Positions 8,715 to 17,500 of a stretch of 64,000 nt of DNA are shown one piece after another (position 1 is the stretch's first letter; every line of letters starts with the position of its first letter). The DNA is from UBA940 sp045613745 (GTDB lineage: Bacteria; Bacteroidota; Bacteroidia; Bacteroidales; Rikenellaceae). The DNA lies in NCBI GenBank assembly GCA_045613745.1, contig JAZLBP010000001.1, forward strand, positions 124,001 through 188,000. The letters are read 5' to 3'. Both the position numbers and the translations under genes were made by a program. Below the pieces are notes generated by a model. The model saw only the letters and a program-made list of their open reading frames with translations. It was not told the origin of the DNA and did no database searches.

Positions 8715-9317
8715 ATGCTGGTACGACTCTACGATACCAACACCAACCCACGCGACGTTCGCAAAGTGGCCGAGGTGTTAAACAAGGGCGGAGTGATAAT
8801 CTACCCCACCGACAGCGTGTATGCCTTCGGCTGCAAAATCAACGCTGTGGCGGGAGTCGAAAAAATCACACGACTTGCGGGTAAGGACGAAAATATGCTG
8901 ACGCTCCTCTGCTCGTCGATAAGTCAGGCGGCCGAGTATGCACGCATCGACAATGCACAGTTCCGCATCATAAAGCGCAACACCCCAGGACCCTTCACCT
9001 TCATCCTCAACGCCTCGGGAAGCATATCCGACCGCGTACTCGCCAAGCGCAAAACCATAGGAATACGAATCCCCGACTCGCCCATAGCACAGGCCATAAT
9101 CGAGGAGGCAGGCTCGCCACTCTACACCACATCGGTCAAAGATCCCGACAACATCGTGGAGTACACAACAGACCCCGACCTCATTTGGGAGCGTTACTCC
9201 GACAAAGTGGATGTGGTAGTGAGCGCCAACTACGGCAACACCGAGCCCACAACAATCGTAGATCTGAGCGACGGCGAACCCGAAATCATCCGTCAAGGTA
9301 TTGGGGAGTTGAGGTAG
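8715..9317 (+). CDS. YciO/YrdC/Sua5-family protein (threonylcarbamoyl-AMP synthase-like)
   Basis: A 200-residue protein with the Sua5/YrdC fold signature: KGGVIIYPTDSVYAFGCKI near residues 24-42, KRNTPGPFTFIL near residue 90, and KTIGIRIPDSPIAQAII. The family makes threonylcarbamoyl-AMP for the t6A modification of tRNA. This sequence resembles the YciO subgroup, whose role is less certain, so I give no gene symbol. It starts 3 bp after folE. A palindromic repeat element begins 4 nt after its stop. Confidence 0.82.
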   Translation: MLVRLYDTNTNPRDVRKVAEVLNKGGVIIYPTDSVYAFGCKINAVAGVEKITRLAGKDENMLTLLCSSISQAAEYARIDNAQFRIIKRNTPGPFTFILNASGSISDRVLAKRKTIGIRIPDSPIAQAIIEEAGSPLYTTSVKDPDNIVEYTTDPDLIWERYSDKVDVVVSANYGNTEPTTIVDLSDGEPEIIRQGIGELR

Positions 9318-9321
9318 GGTT

Positions 9322-9756
9322 GTTCTTTTGTATCGACAAAAGAACCAAAAACGACCCGCAGACCGGGGGATTAACTATCGCGTACACCCCACAGGGGGGT
9401 GCGTGCGATAGTTATAAAAATTCCGCGGAGGCGGGACTTCTTTGATTCATTGATGAAGCAAAGGACAATGCCACCACAAGTCACAATACTTGATGTGTAA
9501 AGATAGCGGGTGCGACGCACTCGGATGTTCTAACAATGTTTTGATGAGGGTATGATTCCCGAAGGAATCTATATGAATTTTGCGGGCGGAGGCTGCAAAA
9601 TTATTTGTGAGCCTACGGGCGCAAAGTTCATATAAAAATGCCAGCGGCATTAGCCATCAGCAAAACATAACAAAACCTTCGGGATAAAAGCGGCAGCTAA
9701 ACCCGCCGGTATGCGGCCCATTTTTTTGGTACTTTTTTGATGGCTCAAAAAAGTAC
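9322..9756. repeat. Modular palindromic intergenic element, copy 1
   Basis: Fills the space between the yciO-like and DUF4199 genes. In order: a perfect 10-bp hairpin GTTCTTTTGT/ACAAAAGAAC (9322-9345); a GC-rich spacer CGACCCGCAGACCGGGGG; a large hairpin with outer arms AACTATCGC/GCGATAGTT (9373-9413); a section of about 210 bp with small hairpins (for example GATTCC/GGAATC and AATGCC/GGCATT) shared with the copy at 24 kb; a CCCGCCGGTATGCGG segment; and a terminal hairpin GTACTTTTTTGA/TCAAAAAAGTAC (9729-9756). No transposase gene. Its ends are inverted relative to each other, like a MITE. Function unknown. Confidence 0.8.
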
Positions 9757-9778
9757 ATATAACAAACAAAGAAAAAAA

Positions 9779-10309
9779 ATGAACGACAGAAAATTATTAA
9801 GAACACGCGCTGCGAATTGGGGAGTGACCCTTGGTGTGGTGTTGTGGGTAATAAGTTTGATTAGTTGGCAGTTGCGACTGGAGTTTGAGCATCCTGCCGT
9901 AGTTAATATGCTGACAACCGTTGCTGTGGCGGCGGTGGTGTGGTTCAGCGGTATGATGAATGTTAACACCAAGTGGGAGGAGCCCTATACCTATGGCCGT
10001 AGTTTGAGTTTCATCTTTATGACTACCGCTTTGGCAGGTGTTGCCTGGGGTGTGGGTACCTTCACTATTGCGGCGTGGATAGCACCCGAGTACTACGCCG
10101 AACTTATAAACCAACAGCTGGACGCAATGCTGTTGCAGGCCAAGGCCGATGACACGCTAATCGAGATGGTGGACGGTATGCGTGGTGCGGGTATCAAGGC
10201 TATGCGCAACCCCTTTGTGTGTATCTTTTCGGGTGTTTTGAACCTTGTGATGTATGGCGGAATGTTCGGTATCGTGATGGCCGCCCTGCTTCGACAAAAA
10301 AAATGTTAA
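9779..10309 (+). CDS. DUF4199 family membrane protein
   Basis: About 176 residues from the ATG at 9779 (MNDRKLLRTRAANWGV). An upstream in-frame ATG at 9737 lies inside the terminal hairpin of the repeat element and is unlikely. Four hydrophobic segments are visible: near the N-terminus (GVTLGVVLWVISLISW), VNMLTTVAVAAVVWFSG, FIFMTTALAGVAWGVGTFTI, and the C-terminal LNLVMYGGMFGIVMAALL. DUF4199 proteins are Bacteroidota inner-membrane proteins of unknown role and are often next to a dolichol-phosphate-mannose-type glycosyltransferase, as here. It is followed within 5 bp by that gene. Confidence 0.8.
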   Translation: MNDRKLLRTRAANWGVTLGVVLWVISLISWQLRLEFEHPAVVNMLTTVAVAAVVWFSGMMNVNTKWEEPYTYGRSLSFIFMTTALAGVAWGVGTFTIAAWIAPEYYAELINQQLDAMLLQAKADDTLIEMVDGMRGAGIKAMRNPFVCIFSGVLNLVMYGGMFGIVMAALLRQKKC

Positions 10310-10314
10310 GGAGA

Positions 10315-11268
10315 ATGAGTAAACAGATTTCGGTTGTTGTGCCGTTATACAACGAGGAGGAGTCGCTGGGCGAACTCACCGCGTGGATTGACCGCGTGAT
10401 GAAGGCGAATGGTTTTGACTACGAAGTAATAATGATTGACGACGGAAGCACCGACTCGTCGTGGAGTGTGGTGGAGGAGCTGGCAAAAGCAAACCCCGCA
10501 ATCCGAGCTCTCCGTTTCAGCCGTAACTATGGCAAGTCAGCAGCCCTGTATTGTGGTTTCGACGCTGCCGAGGGTGATGTGGTGATTACTATGGATGCCG
10601 ACTTGCAGGACTCGCCCGACGAGATTCCCGAGCTCTACCGAATGATTACAGAGGAGGGCTATGATATGGTGTCGGGATGGAAACGCAAACGCCACGATCC
10701 GCTGGGCAAAACCCTTCCGAGCAAATTCTTTAATGCCACCTGCCGCGCTGTGAGTGGTATCAAACTCAATGACTTCAACTGCGGACTGAAGGCCTATCGC
10801 CGTCGCGTGGTGAAGAGTATCGAGGTGTTTGGCGAGATGCACCGCTACATCCCCATCCTTGCCAAGCAGGCTGGCTTCCGCAAGATTGGCGAAAAAGTTG
10901 TGGAACACCGCGCACGCCCCTATGGTGTGTCGAAATATGGCTGGGAGCGAATGATTAAGGGCTATCTGGACCTTATCACCGTAATGTTCCTGACCCGCTT
11001 TGGCCGCTCGCCGATGTACTTCTTCGGTGGAACGGGCACACTGATGTTCCTTGTGGGAGGCTTTACCGCGCTGTGGGTTATCATCGACAAACTCACCAAG
11101 CAGGCTGCGGGTATCGCTGTGCGTGCCGTAACCGACCAACCGCTGTTCTACCTTGCACTGCTGGCTGTGGTGCTGGGTACGGTGCTGTTCCTGGCGGGAT
11201 TCCTCGGCGAGCTTATCAACCGAGGTTCGAGCGACCGCAACAACTACAAAATTGACAAAACAATCTAA
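10315..11268 (+). CDS. Family 2 glycosyltransferase, polyprenyl-phosphate type (DPM1/GtrB-like)
   Basis: A 317-residue membrane-anchored glycosyltransferase. The start at 10315 (MSKQISVVVPLYNEEESL) follows an AAGGAG at 10308-10313 that overlaps the previous stop. The N-terminal GT-A domain has the nucleotide-binding DDGSTD (42-47) and metal-binding DADLQD (94-99). The C-terminus has two membrane helices (FFGGTGTLMFLVGGFTALW and LFYLALLAVVLGTVLFLAG). Relatives move a sugar from a nucleotide donor onto undecaprenyl phosphate for later transfer outside the membrane. The sugar is not predictable. It lies in an operon with DUF4199, DUF4293 and mrp. Confidence 0.9.
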   Translation: MSKQISVVVPLYNEEESLGELTAWIDRVMKANGFDYEVIMIDDGSTDSSWSVVEELAKANPAIRALRFSRNYGKSAALYCGFDAAEGDVVITMDADLQDSPDEIPELYRMITEEGYDMVSGWKRKRHDPLGKTLPSKFFNATCRAVSGIKLNDFNCGLKAYRRRVVKSIEVFGEMHRYIPILAKQAGFRKIGEKVVEHRARPYGVSKYGWERMIKGYLDLITVMFLTRFGRSPMYFFGGTGTLMFLVGGFTALWVIIDKLTKQAAGIAVRAVTDQPLFYLALLAVVLGTVLFLAGFLGELINRGSSDRNNYKIDKTI

Positions 11269-11280
11269 AACAAGATAAAA

Positions 11281-11781
11281 ATGATTCAACGCAAACAAAC
11301 CCTTTATATGTTGGTGGCTGTGGTGTGTATGACCATCTTCACCTTCGCAAAAATGTTTACCTTCAATGCCGCAGGCTCGTCGATGATGCTCTACACCTAT
11401 GGATACTCAATCCAAGAGATGGGAGCAGCAGAGCCCGTAAGCCAGCTTTTCAACCTGCGCGCTGTGTGTATGGTGTTGTTGGCTGCAATCTCGACCCTGC
11501 TGATGTTGGTAAACATCTTTTTGTTCAAAAAACGCGAACTGCAACTCAGCCTGCTGATGTCGCAATATGCACTGCTGGTCGGTATCATCGGCTATGGTGT
11601 ATATTATGTGTGGAGCTTTTCGAGCATCTATGCCGAGAGCATCGCTGCCGACAGCGCACTGACCAATGTTCCTGGATGGAGTTTGTGTCTGCCCGTTGTG
11701 ACACTTGTGATGAACTTCCTGGCTGTGCGTGGCGTGGCTTCGGACATCGCACTGTTGCGTTCGGTTGACCGTATCCGATAA
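11281..11781 (+). CDS. DUF4293 family membrane protein
   Basis: A 166-residue protein with four predicted membrane helices (LYMLVAVVCMTIFTFA; LRAVCMVLLAAISTLLMLV; LLMSQYALLVGIIGYGVYY; LCLPVVTLVMNFLAV) and a short charged C-terminus ending RSVDRIR. The start MIQRKQTLYMLVAV is typical of DUF4293, a Bacteroidota-specific family of unknown function. It starts 12 bp after the glycosyltransferase and precedes mrp by 35 bp. Confidence 0.8.
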   Translation: MIQRKQTLYMLVAVVCMTIFTFAKMFTFNAAGSSMMLYTYGYSIQEMGAAEPVSQLFNLRAVCMVLLAAISTLLMLVNIFLFKKRELQLSLLMSQYALLVGIIGYGVYYVWSFSSIYAESIAADSALTNVPGWSLCLPVVTLVMNFLAVRGVASDIALLRSVDRIR

Positions 11782-11816
11782 TCGACTACTATACCTATTA
11801 TATATAAGAGAGTATT

Positions 11817-12866
11817 ATGCAAGATAAAATTCTGGCACTGCTGGGTGGTATTACCCACCCCGAGGCCCAGCAAGATATTGTTTCGCTGGGTATTGCGCGC
11901 GATGTGAAAGCCACCGACGAGAAGATTAATGTGTCGTTGTACTTCGCTCGCAGCCGCGACCCCTTTGCAATGGCCATCAAACGCAAGGTGTATGACACCC
12001 TGCGCGAGGCTTTCCCCGAGGTTGGCGAGGTGAATGTGTTCATCCGCGAGCAAGAGGCTCCCAAACCCAAGCCCGCCGAGACCAAGACAGGTAAAATCAA
12101 CGGTGTGGCAAAACTTATTGCTGTGGCGAGTGGCAAAGGTGGTGTGGGTAAAAGCACCGTAACCGCCAACCTTGCTATGACCCTCACCAAGATGGGTTAT
12201 CGCGTGGGAATTCTCGATGCGGATATCTATGGCCCCTCGCAACCCAAAATGTGGGGTGTCGAGGAGTTTGTACCCCCTTTGATTGAGACCGATGGTGCCG
12301 AGTGGATGGGTCCTGCCGAGAGTCAGGGTGTGAGTGTGATGTCTATCGGATTCTTCATCAAACCGAGCGACGCTCTGGTGTGGCGCGGTCCGATGGCGGT
12401 CAATGCCCTGCGTCAGATGATCAACCAAACGGGTTGGGGCGAGCTGGATTTCCTGTTGATTGATATGCCTCCCGGAACTGGTGACGTTCACTTGGGCGTG
12501 GTACAAGAGCTCAAATTGGACGGCGCAGTGATTGTTACAACACCTCAACAAGTGGCTTTGGCCGACGTTCGTCGCGGTATTAAGATGTTCCGCGCCGAGG
12601 GTATTGATGTGCCTGTTTTGGGTCTTATCGAGAATATGGCTTGGTTTACTCCCGAGGAGCTGCCCAACAACCGTTATTATATCTTTGGTCGCGGCACTGT
12701 CGATGGTTTTGCCGAGGCCGAGGGTGTTGAGGTTTTGGGCCAAGTACCTATTATTCTGTCAGTTGCAGAGGGTGGCGACAATGGTACACCCGCTTCAGCT
12801 ATCGACAGCAGGGTAGGAGAGTGGTATGAAAACATCGCTCAAAAGCTTGTTGAAAAGTGCCGTTAG
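11817..12866 (+). CDS. Mrp/NBP35-type P-loop iron-sulfur carrier ATPase with N-terminal MIP18 (DUF59) domain
   Basis: A 349-residue protein. Residues 1-80 form a MIP18/DUF59 domain; the deviant Walker A SGKGGVGKST lies at about 105-114, followed by DADIYGPSQPKMWG and the Walker B region LLIDMPPGTGDVHL. Mrp/ApbC/NBP35 proteins bind and hand over Fe-S clusters. The usual CxxC cluster ligands after the ENM motif are absent: the sequence reads ENMAWFTPEELPNNRY. This may be the ordinary Bacteroidota form, but direct cluster binding at that site is doubtful. Two of the TTTTCAACA boxes discussed below start at the very end of this gene. Part of the Fe-S machinery together with sufBCDS at 19 kb. Confidence 0.88.
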   Translation: MQDKILALLGGITHPEAQQDIVSLGIARDVKATDEKINVSLYFARSRDPFAMAIKRKVYDTLREAFPEVGEVNVFIREQEAPKPKPAETKTGKINGVAKLIAVASGKGGVGKSTVTANLAMTLTKMGYRVGILDADIYGPSQPKMWGVEEFVPPLIETDGAEWMGPAESQGVSVMSIGFFIKPSDALVWRGPMAVNALRQMINQTGWGELDFLLIDMPPGTGDVHLGVVQELKLDGAVIVTTPQQVALADVRRGIKMFRAEGIDVPVLGLIENMAWFTPEELPNNRYYIFGRGTVDGFAEAEGVEVLGQVPIILSVAEGGDNGTPASAIDSRVGEWYENIAQKLVEKCR

Positions 12867-13222
12867 AGTGTTGGCGAGCTGTTAAAAAGTGTTGAGAATT
12901 TGTGTGGTTTTCAACAGCGCAAAATAGGGTTTTGACAAACCGACAAAATTGTTAAAAATTATCAACTGTCAAAATCCGAAAAACAATAGGCGGTGTTGAA
13001 AATTTTGATGGACGACGGGTGTTAATATCCCCGTAAGAATTTTGTTCACAAAAAACCTAAAACACTATTACAGACCATCAGACCACTCCCAAAATAGTAT
13101 CAACAGAGCCCGAAAAGTGTTGAAAACTTTTTTTAAAAATATTTACTAACACAATCAACAGCCTTTATTGTTATTATTTATTTAAATTATTTTTAAAATT
13201 AGTAAAAAATAAAAATAATAAG
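12848..13222. other. Candidate replication origin (DnaA-box-like cluster plus AT-rich tract)
   Basis: Four exact TTTTCAACA boxes occur at 12848-12856 (minus), 12908-12916 (plus), 12994-13002 (minus) and 13118-13126 (minus). Relatives are TGTTAAAAA at 12880 and 12950, TTCTCAACA at 12890 (minus), TTATCAACT at 12959, TTGTTCACA at 13042, GTATCAACA at 13097 and CAATCAACA at 13152. The box is two changes from the general DnaA box TTATCCACA. From about 13127 to 13222 the sequence is nearly all A/T, suited to an unwinding element. There is no protein gene from 12867 to 13446. This is inference from motif clustering. Confidence 0.5.
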
Positions 13223-13223
13223 T

Positions 13224-13385
13224 GTTGGCAACTGACGGGGTTCTCCCGCCAAAAAAGGAAGACCAACGGACAGGGGCTCCCGAGTCAAGCGGATTGAGCA
13301 GTTCCCCAAGATACTTGATTTAAAACCGCCAAGAATAGAAAAATCGAAATGATAACCATCCCGAGTGTGGGGTGGTTATTTTTTT
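13224..13385 (+). ncRNA. Possible structured small RNA ending in a terminator
   Basis: GTTGG (13224-13228) can pair with CCAAC (13263-13267) around a small CGGG/CCCG hairpin. GGGG (13273-13276) can pair with CCCC (13304-13307) around a TCAA/TTGA stem with loop GCGGA. A strong terminator follows at 13352-13385. A terminator about 490 bp after the last plus-strand gene suggests a separate transcript here. I found no match by eye to 6S, SRP, tmRNA or RNase P RNA, and no TAnnTTTG promoter. Confidence 0.3.
13352..13385 (+). terminator. Rho-independent terminator upstream of the RND operon
   Basis: ATAACCATCCC pairs with GGGGTGGTTAT (one G-T wobble) around GAGTGT, followed by a run of T residues. 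It insulates the efflux operon from the origin-like region. Confidence 0.75.
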
Positions 13386-13446
13386 GTGCTTATACACCGA
13401 GGGCACGGTTTTGGTACACCAACTTTCCGAAAAAATGTATCCGACT

Positions 13447-14502
13447 ATGAGAAGAATTGTTTTTAAGCGAGCATTTTTTGGGGTGGCGGTCGCTGTGTCG
13501 TGCATCCTGATTGCGGGCGGTTGCCGAAGGGCGCCAAGGCCCAAGAGCCAACAGCCGCAGGTGGTAAAGAGTTTTCGGGTCTATTCACCATCGGGCATCG
13601 AGCGCGACTATGCGGGTATGGCTACGGCCGATCAATCGACCAATCTTGCCTTCAAGGTGGCGGGACAGGTGGTGGCTTTCGATGTTTCGGAGGGCGAGTA
13701 TATCACAAAGGGGCATATCGTGGCCGAGATTAATCCGCGCGACTATCAACTCGCCTATGACGCCGCAAAATCGACCTACGCCGCAGCGAAATCGGCTTTG
13801 GAACGTGCCCAGCGACTGCTCGAACGCCAAGCTGTGTCGCAAAGCGAGTTCGAGAGCGCACAAAACAACTACGCCTCGGCACTGGCCTCATACCGCAATG
13901 CGGCCGATGTGTTGGGTGATACGCGACTGCGCACACCCATTGCCGGAATCGTCGAAAAGAAATATGTCGATACCTACCAACGTGTGTCGGCAGGTCAGGT
14001 TATTGTGCGAATCGTCGATCCCAAGACTCGCACAGCCAAGTTCACTATGCCCGAGAGTGGTATCGCGCTGTTGGATAATTCACAGACGCAGTTCTCGGTA
14101 ATGTTCGATAGCTATCCCGATATTTGGTTTGGTGCTCGGCTCAAAGATTGGGTGCGCACCTCGGCCGACGGTACGGGTGTGCCTGTAAGCCTTTCGGTGG
14201 AGCCACGTGTGGGGTACGAAATCTCGCCCGGTATGGCCTGCACCGTAAGGGTTACTGCGCCACTCACTTCGGGTGAGGTTGTGGTACCACTGACAGCCGT
14301 ATGGAGTAACGACAAAGATTCGGAGCCAAAGGTGTGGCTTATTGATGGCGGTCGTGTGCGTGCTGTGAGGGTGAAACTCGGACCACTCTATGGTAGTGAT
14401 ATGGTGGTAGTTACGAGTGGGTTGAGTGTTGGGATGGAGATTGTCTCGGCGGGAGTTTACAAATTGTCGGACGGCCGACAGGTGGCCATAATCAACGGAT
14501 AG
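13447..14502 (+). CDS. RND efflux periplasmic adaptor (membrane fusion protein), lipoprotein
   Basis: About 351 residues from the ATG at 13447 (MRRIVFKRAFFG); ATGs at 13435 and 13372 are in frame, but the first gives a longer signal and the second lies in the terminator. The signal ends LIAGGC, so the protein is a lipid-anchored adaptor. Standard adaptor layout follows: barrel-lipoyl half DQSTNLAFKVAGQVVAFDV and EGEYITKGHIVAEINPRDYQ, an alpha-hairpin (AKSTYAAAKSALERAQRLLE), second lipoyl half TPIAGIVEKKYVD, then beta-barrel and membrane-proximal domains. It links the RND pump at 14507 with the TolC protein at 17518; all three form one operon. Substrate unknown. Confidence 0.9.
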   Translation: MRRIVFKRAFFGVAVAVSCILIAGGCRRAPRPKSQQPQVVKSFRVYSPSGIERDYAGMATADQSTNLAFKVAGQVVAFDVSEGEYITKGHIVAEINPRDYQLAYDAAKSTYAAAKSALERAQRLLERQAVSQSEFESAQNNYASALASYRNAADVLGDTRLRTPIAGIVEKKYVDTYQRVSAGQVIVRIVDPKTRTAKFTMPESGIALLDNSQTQFSVMFDSYPDIWFGARLKDWVRTSADGTGVPVSLSVEPRVGYEISPGMACTVRVTAPLTSGEVVVPLTAVWSNDKDSEPKVWLIDGGRVRAVRVKLGPLYGSDMVVVTSGLSVGMEIVSAGVYKLSDGRQVAIING

Positions 14503-14506
14503 AGTT

Positions 14507-17500
14507 ATGAGAGCAACACAATATTCTCTGCGCAATCCGAGGGTTGTGTGGTTTTTTATGGCGATGATTCTGGTGGGTGGTGTGGTGTCGTTCTTCACCC
14601 TCGGCAAAAAGGAGGATTCGCCCTTTGTCATCAAGTCGGCGGTACTGACCGTGCGTTTGGCGGGTGCATCTCCTTCGGAGGTTGAGCGACTGCTTGTGGA
14701 GCCTATCGAGAGCGAGTTACAGGGGTTGCGACGCGTGGATAACATAACCTCGGAGTCGCACTTCGGATATGCGCGCATAACAGTCGAACTGAAAGCCGAC
14801 ACCCCTGCCTCCGAGATTCCGCAGATGTGGGATGAGTTGCGTCGTAAGACACTCAACATTCAGAGCCGCCTGCCAGCCGAAGCCTCACCAATCGAGGTTA
14901 CCGACGACTTTGGCGATGTGTATGGACTCTATTATGGTCTTTCGGCCGACGAGGGTATAACTTACGAGGAGTTGCGCGATGTGGCTCTTATGCTGCAACG
15001 ACGAGTGGTGACGCTGTCGGGTGTCAGCAAGGTTACGCTGTTTGGCGAGCAGTCGCCTGTGGTGGAGATTCGCATCAGCCGAGCGCGCCTTGCAACCTTT
15101 GCGGTGCGTCCCGAGGCTATTATCGAGGCTGTGGGGGCGCAAAACACCATTGTGGATGTGGGCGAACGCGATGCGGGTGATATTCGTATCAAGGTGGTTG
15201 AGCCTACAACCTACTCCACGCTCGAAGATATTGGTTCACAACTGCTTATGTCGAGTGATGGTCGTCAGGTGCGCCTGAGTGATATTGCAACCATCACTAT
15301 GCGAAATGCCGATCCGCCCGAACAGTTGATGTGTATTGACGGCCGTCGGGCTATGGGTTTCGGCATCTCGACCGAGCAGGGAAGCGACGTTGTGGCTACG
15401 GGTAGGCGTGTGGCTGAGGAGTTCGAGAGTCTTGCTCCGTTTATACCACTGGGTGTCGATTTGGTTGAGCTCTATCCCGAGGATAAAATCGCCGAGCAAG
15501 CCAATAATAAGTTTATTATCAATCTATTGGAATCGGTGGCTATTGTGGTGCTGATGGTTATGCTCGCCATAGGTATGAGGGCGGGAGTGACCATTGGTGT
15601 GTCGCTGCTGTTGGCAATTTGCGGAACACTTCTGTTGATGGGACCTCTGGGCGAGGGACTCAACCGAACATCACTTGCGGGATTTATCATTGCGATGGGT
15701 ATGTTGGTCGATAATGCTATTGTTGTGACCGACAACACCGCGTGGCTTATGCGCCGAGGGGTCGAACGGATGTCGGCCTCGATGCAGGGTGTGAGGGTTG
15801 CGCGATGGGGACTGCTGGGTGCAACGCTGATAGCAGTATTCTCGTTTCTGCCGTTGTATTTGGCCGACTCGTCGGTGGCCGAGATTGTCAAACCGCTGTT
15901 TGTGGTGATGGCTGTGTCGCTGCTGTTGAGTTGGGTGCTGTCGCTCACACAGGTGCCTATGATGAACAGCCGCCTACTCAAATCGGCACCCATACCAAAA
16001 CTTGTAACCTCGCGCGGTGATGGAGTTATCGGGTGGTGCATCCGTCACAAATGGTTCACTGTGGTGGCGGCATATCTGCTGTTGGCTGGGGCTTTGGTGG
16101 TGTGGGCAGCTATGCCCAAGGACTTTTTTCCAAATCTGGATAAACCATACTTCCGCGCAGATATTAACTTGCCGAACGGTTACGACATCGACGACACCGA
16201 GCGCACAACCTTGCGTATGGAGAGGTGGCTGAACTCCCGACCCGAGGTCAAACGTGTGTCGGTGGCTATGGGCGCTACCCCACCCCGCTACTATCTGGCT
16301 TCGGGTACGGTGAGTGGCTCGCCCGCGTTTGCCAACCTACTGGTGGAGCTGCACTCGACACGCAACACAGCACGCATCGCCGAGGAGTTTACACGCTGGG
16401 TACGCGACTCAATGCCCGATGTGTGGATTCGCTCGTCGCTATTTCGCCTCTCCCCCACTCCGCGTGCCGACATCGAATTTGGTTTTGTGGGCCCAAATAT
16501 CGATACACTTATTAACCTGACAAACAGAACTTTGGAGTTTATGCGCGAGGACGAAGCGTGTGTCAATGTGCGTAGCAGTTGGGGTAATCGTGTGGCTGTG
16601 TGGAGGCCGATTTACTCGCAGGCACGAGGCACACGACTCGGCATTTCGCGCTCCGATATGGCTCGTTATATGACCCTCGCAACGTCGGGTATTCCCCTTG
16701 GCCGATTCCGCGACGGCGACCGCTATGTACCCATCGTGCTCAAAGATGAGATGTCGGAGGAGCACAACCTTGCAAGTATGCGTAGTATCCCCGTCTTCTC
16801 GCGCAGCGGCAAGGTCTATCCCCTCGAACAAACCGTGGCTCGCTTCGATTTCGGCTATGAGTTTGCTACGCGCCACCGCTACAATTCCGAACCTGTTATG
16901 ATGGCCTGCTGCGACCCCGCGCAAGGGGTTAATACGGTTGCGCTGTATGAGGCACTGCACCAGAAAATCACCGAACATTTGATCCTCCCCCAAGGCTACT
17001 ATTTAAAAGTGTTTGGACAGCAGGAGGGGCAGAGCGATAGTAATGCCGCGCTCGCACGACAACTACCTGCAACACTGATACTTATATGGATAGTTTTGTT
17101 GGTGCTTTTTGGTGACTATCGCCGTCCTGCGGTGGTGTTGCTGACCGTGCCGTTGATTGTTATAGGATTGGTTGCGGGACTGCTTGTAGCGGGTCGTGCC
17201 TTCGATTTCTTCTCACTGCTGGGACTGCTCGGATTGGTGGGTATGAATATCAAAAACGGAGTTATTCTGGTCGATTCCGTGGGTCGCAATGCCGACTACG
17301 GGCGCTTGGTCGAGGCTACACGACGACGTGTGTTGCCAGTATGCTTGGCCTCGGGAACAACGGTGCTCGGTATGCTACCGCTGGCCTTCGATGCGATGTT
17401 TGCAAGTATGGCTGTGGGCATAATGGGAGGACTCATCGTGGCAACAGCACTCACCATTTTGGTGCTCCCCGCGCTCTATGCCATTTGGTTCAGGATTGAC

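Noticed and set aside
9322..9345. GTTCTTTTGT...ACAAAAGAAC hairpins read as ordinary rho-independent terminators
   Set aside because: The stems are AT-rich and not followed by a T-run, and one copy lies inside the suf operon. They fit the ends of a repeat element better.
9447..9650. Minus-strand open frame inside element copy 1, similar to one at 24252-24476 (both start MPLAF..ELCARRLT)
   Set aside because: The resemblance comes from the shared repeat module, which is full of small hairpins; the frames diverge after about 30 codons and have no promoter or family. I treat them as translated repeat sequence, not genes.
13224..13351. 6S, SRP or tmRNA gene in the region before the RND operon
   Set aside because: None of the diagnostic loops (SRP GGAA-type tetraloop domain, tmRNA tRNA-like end, long 6S hairpin) could be found.
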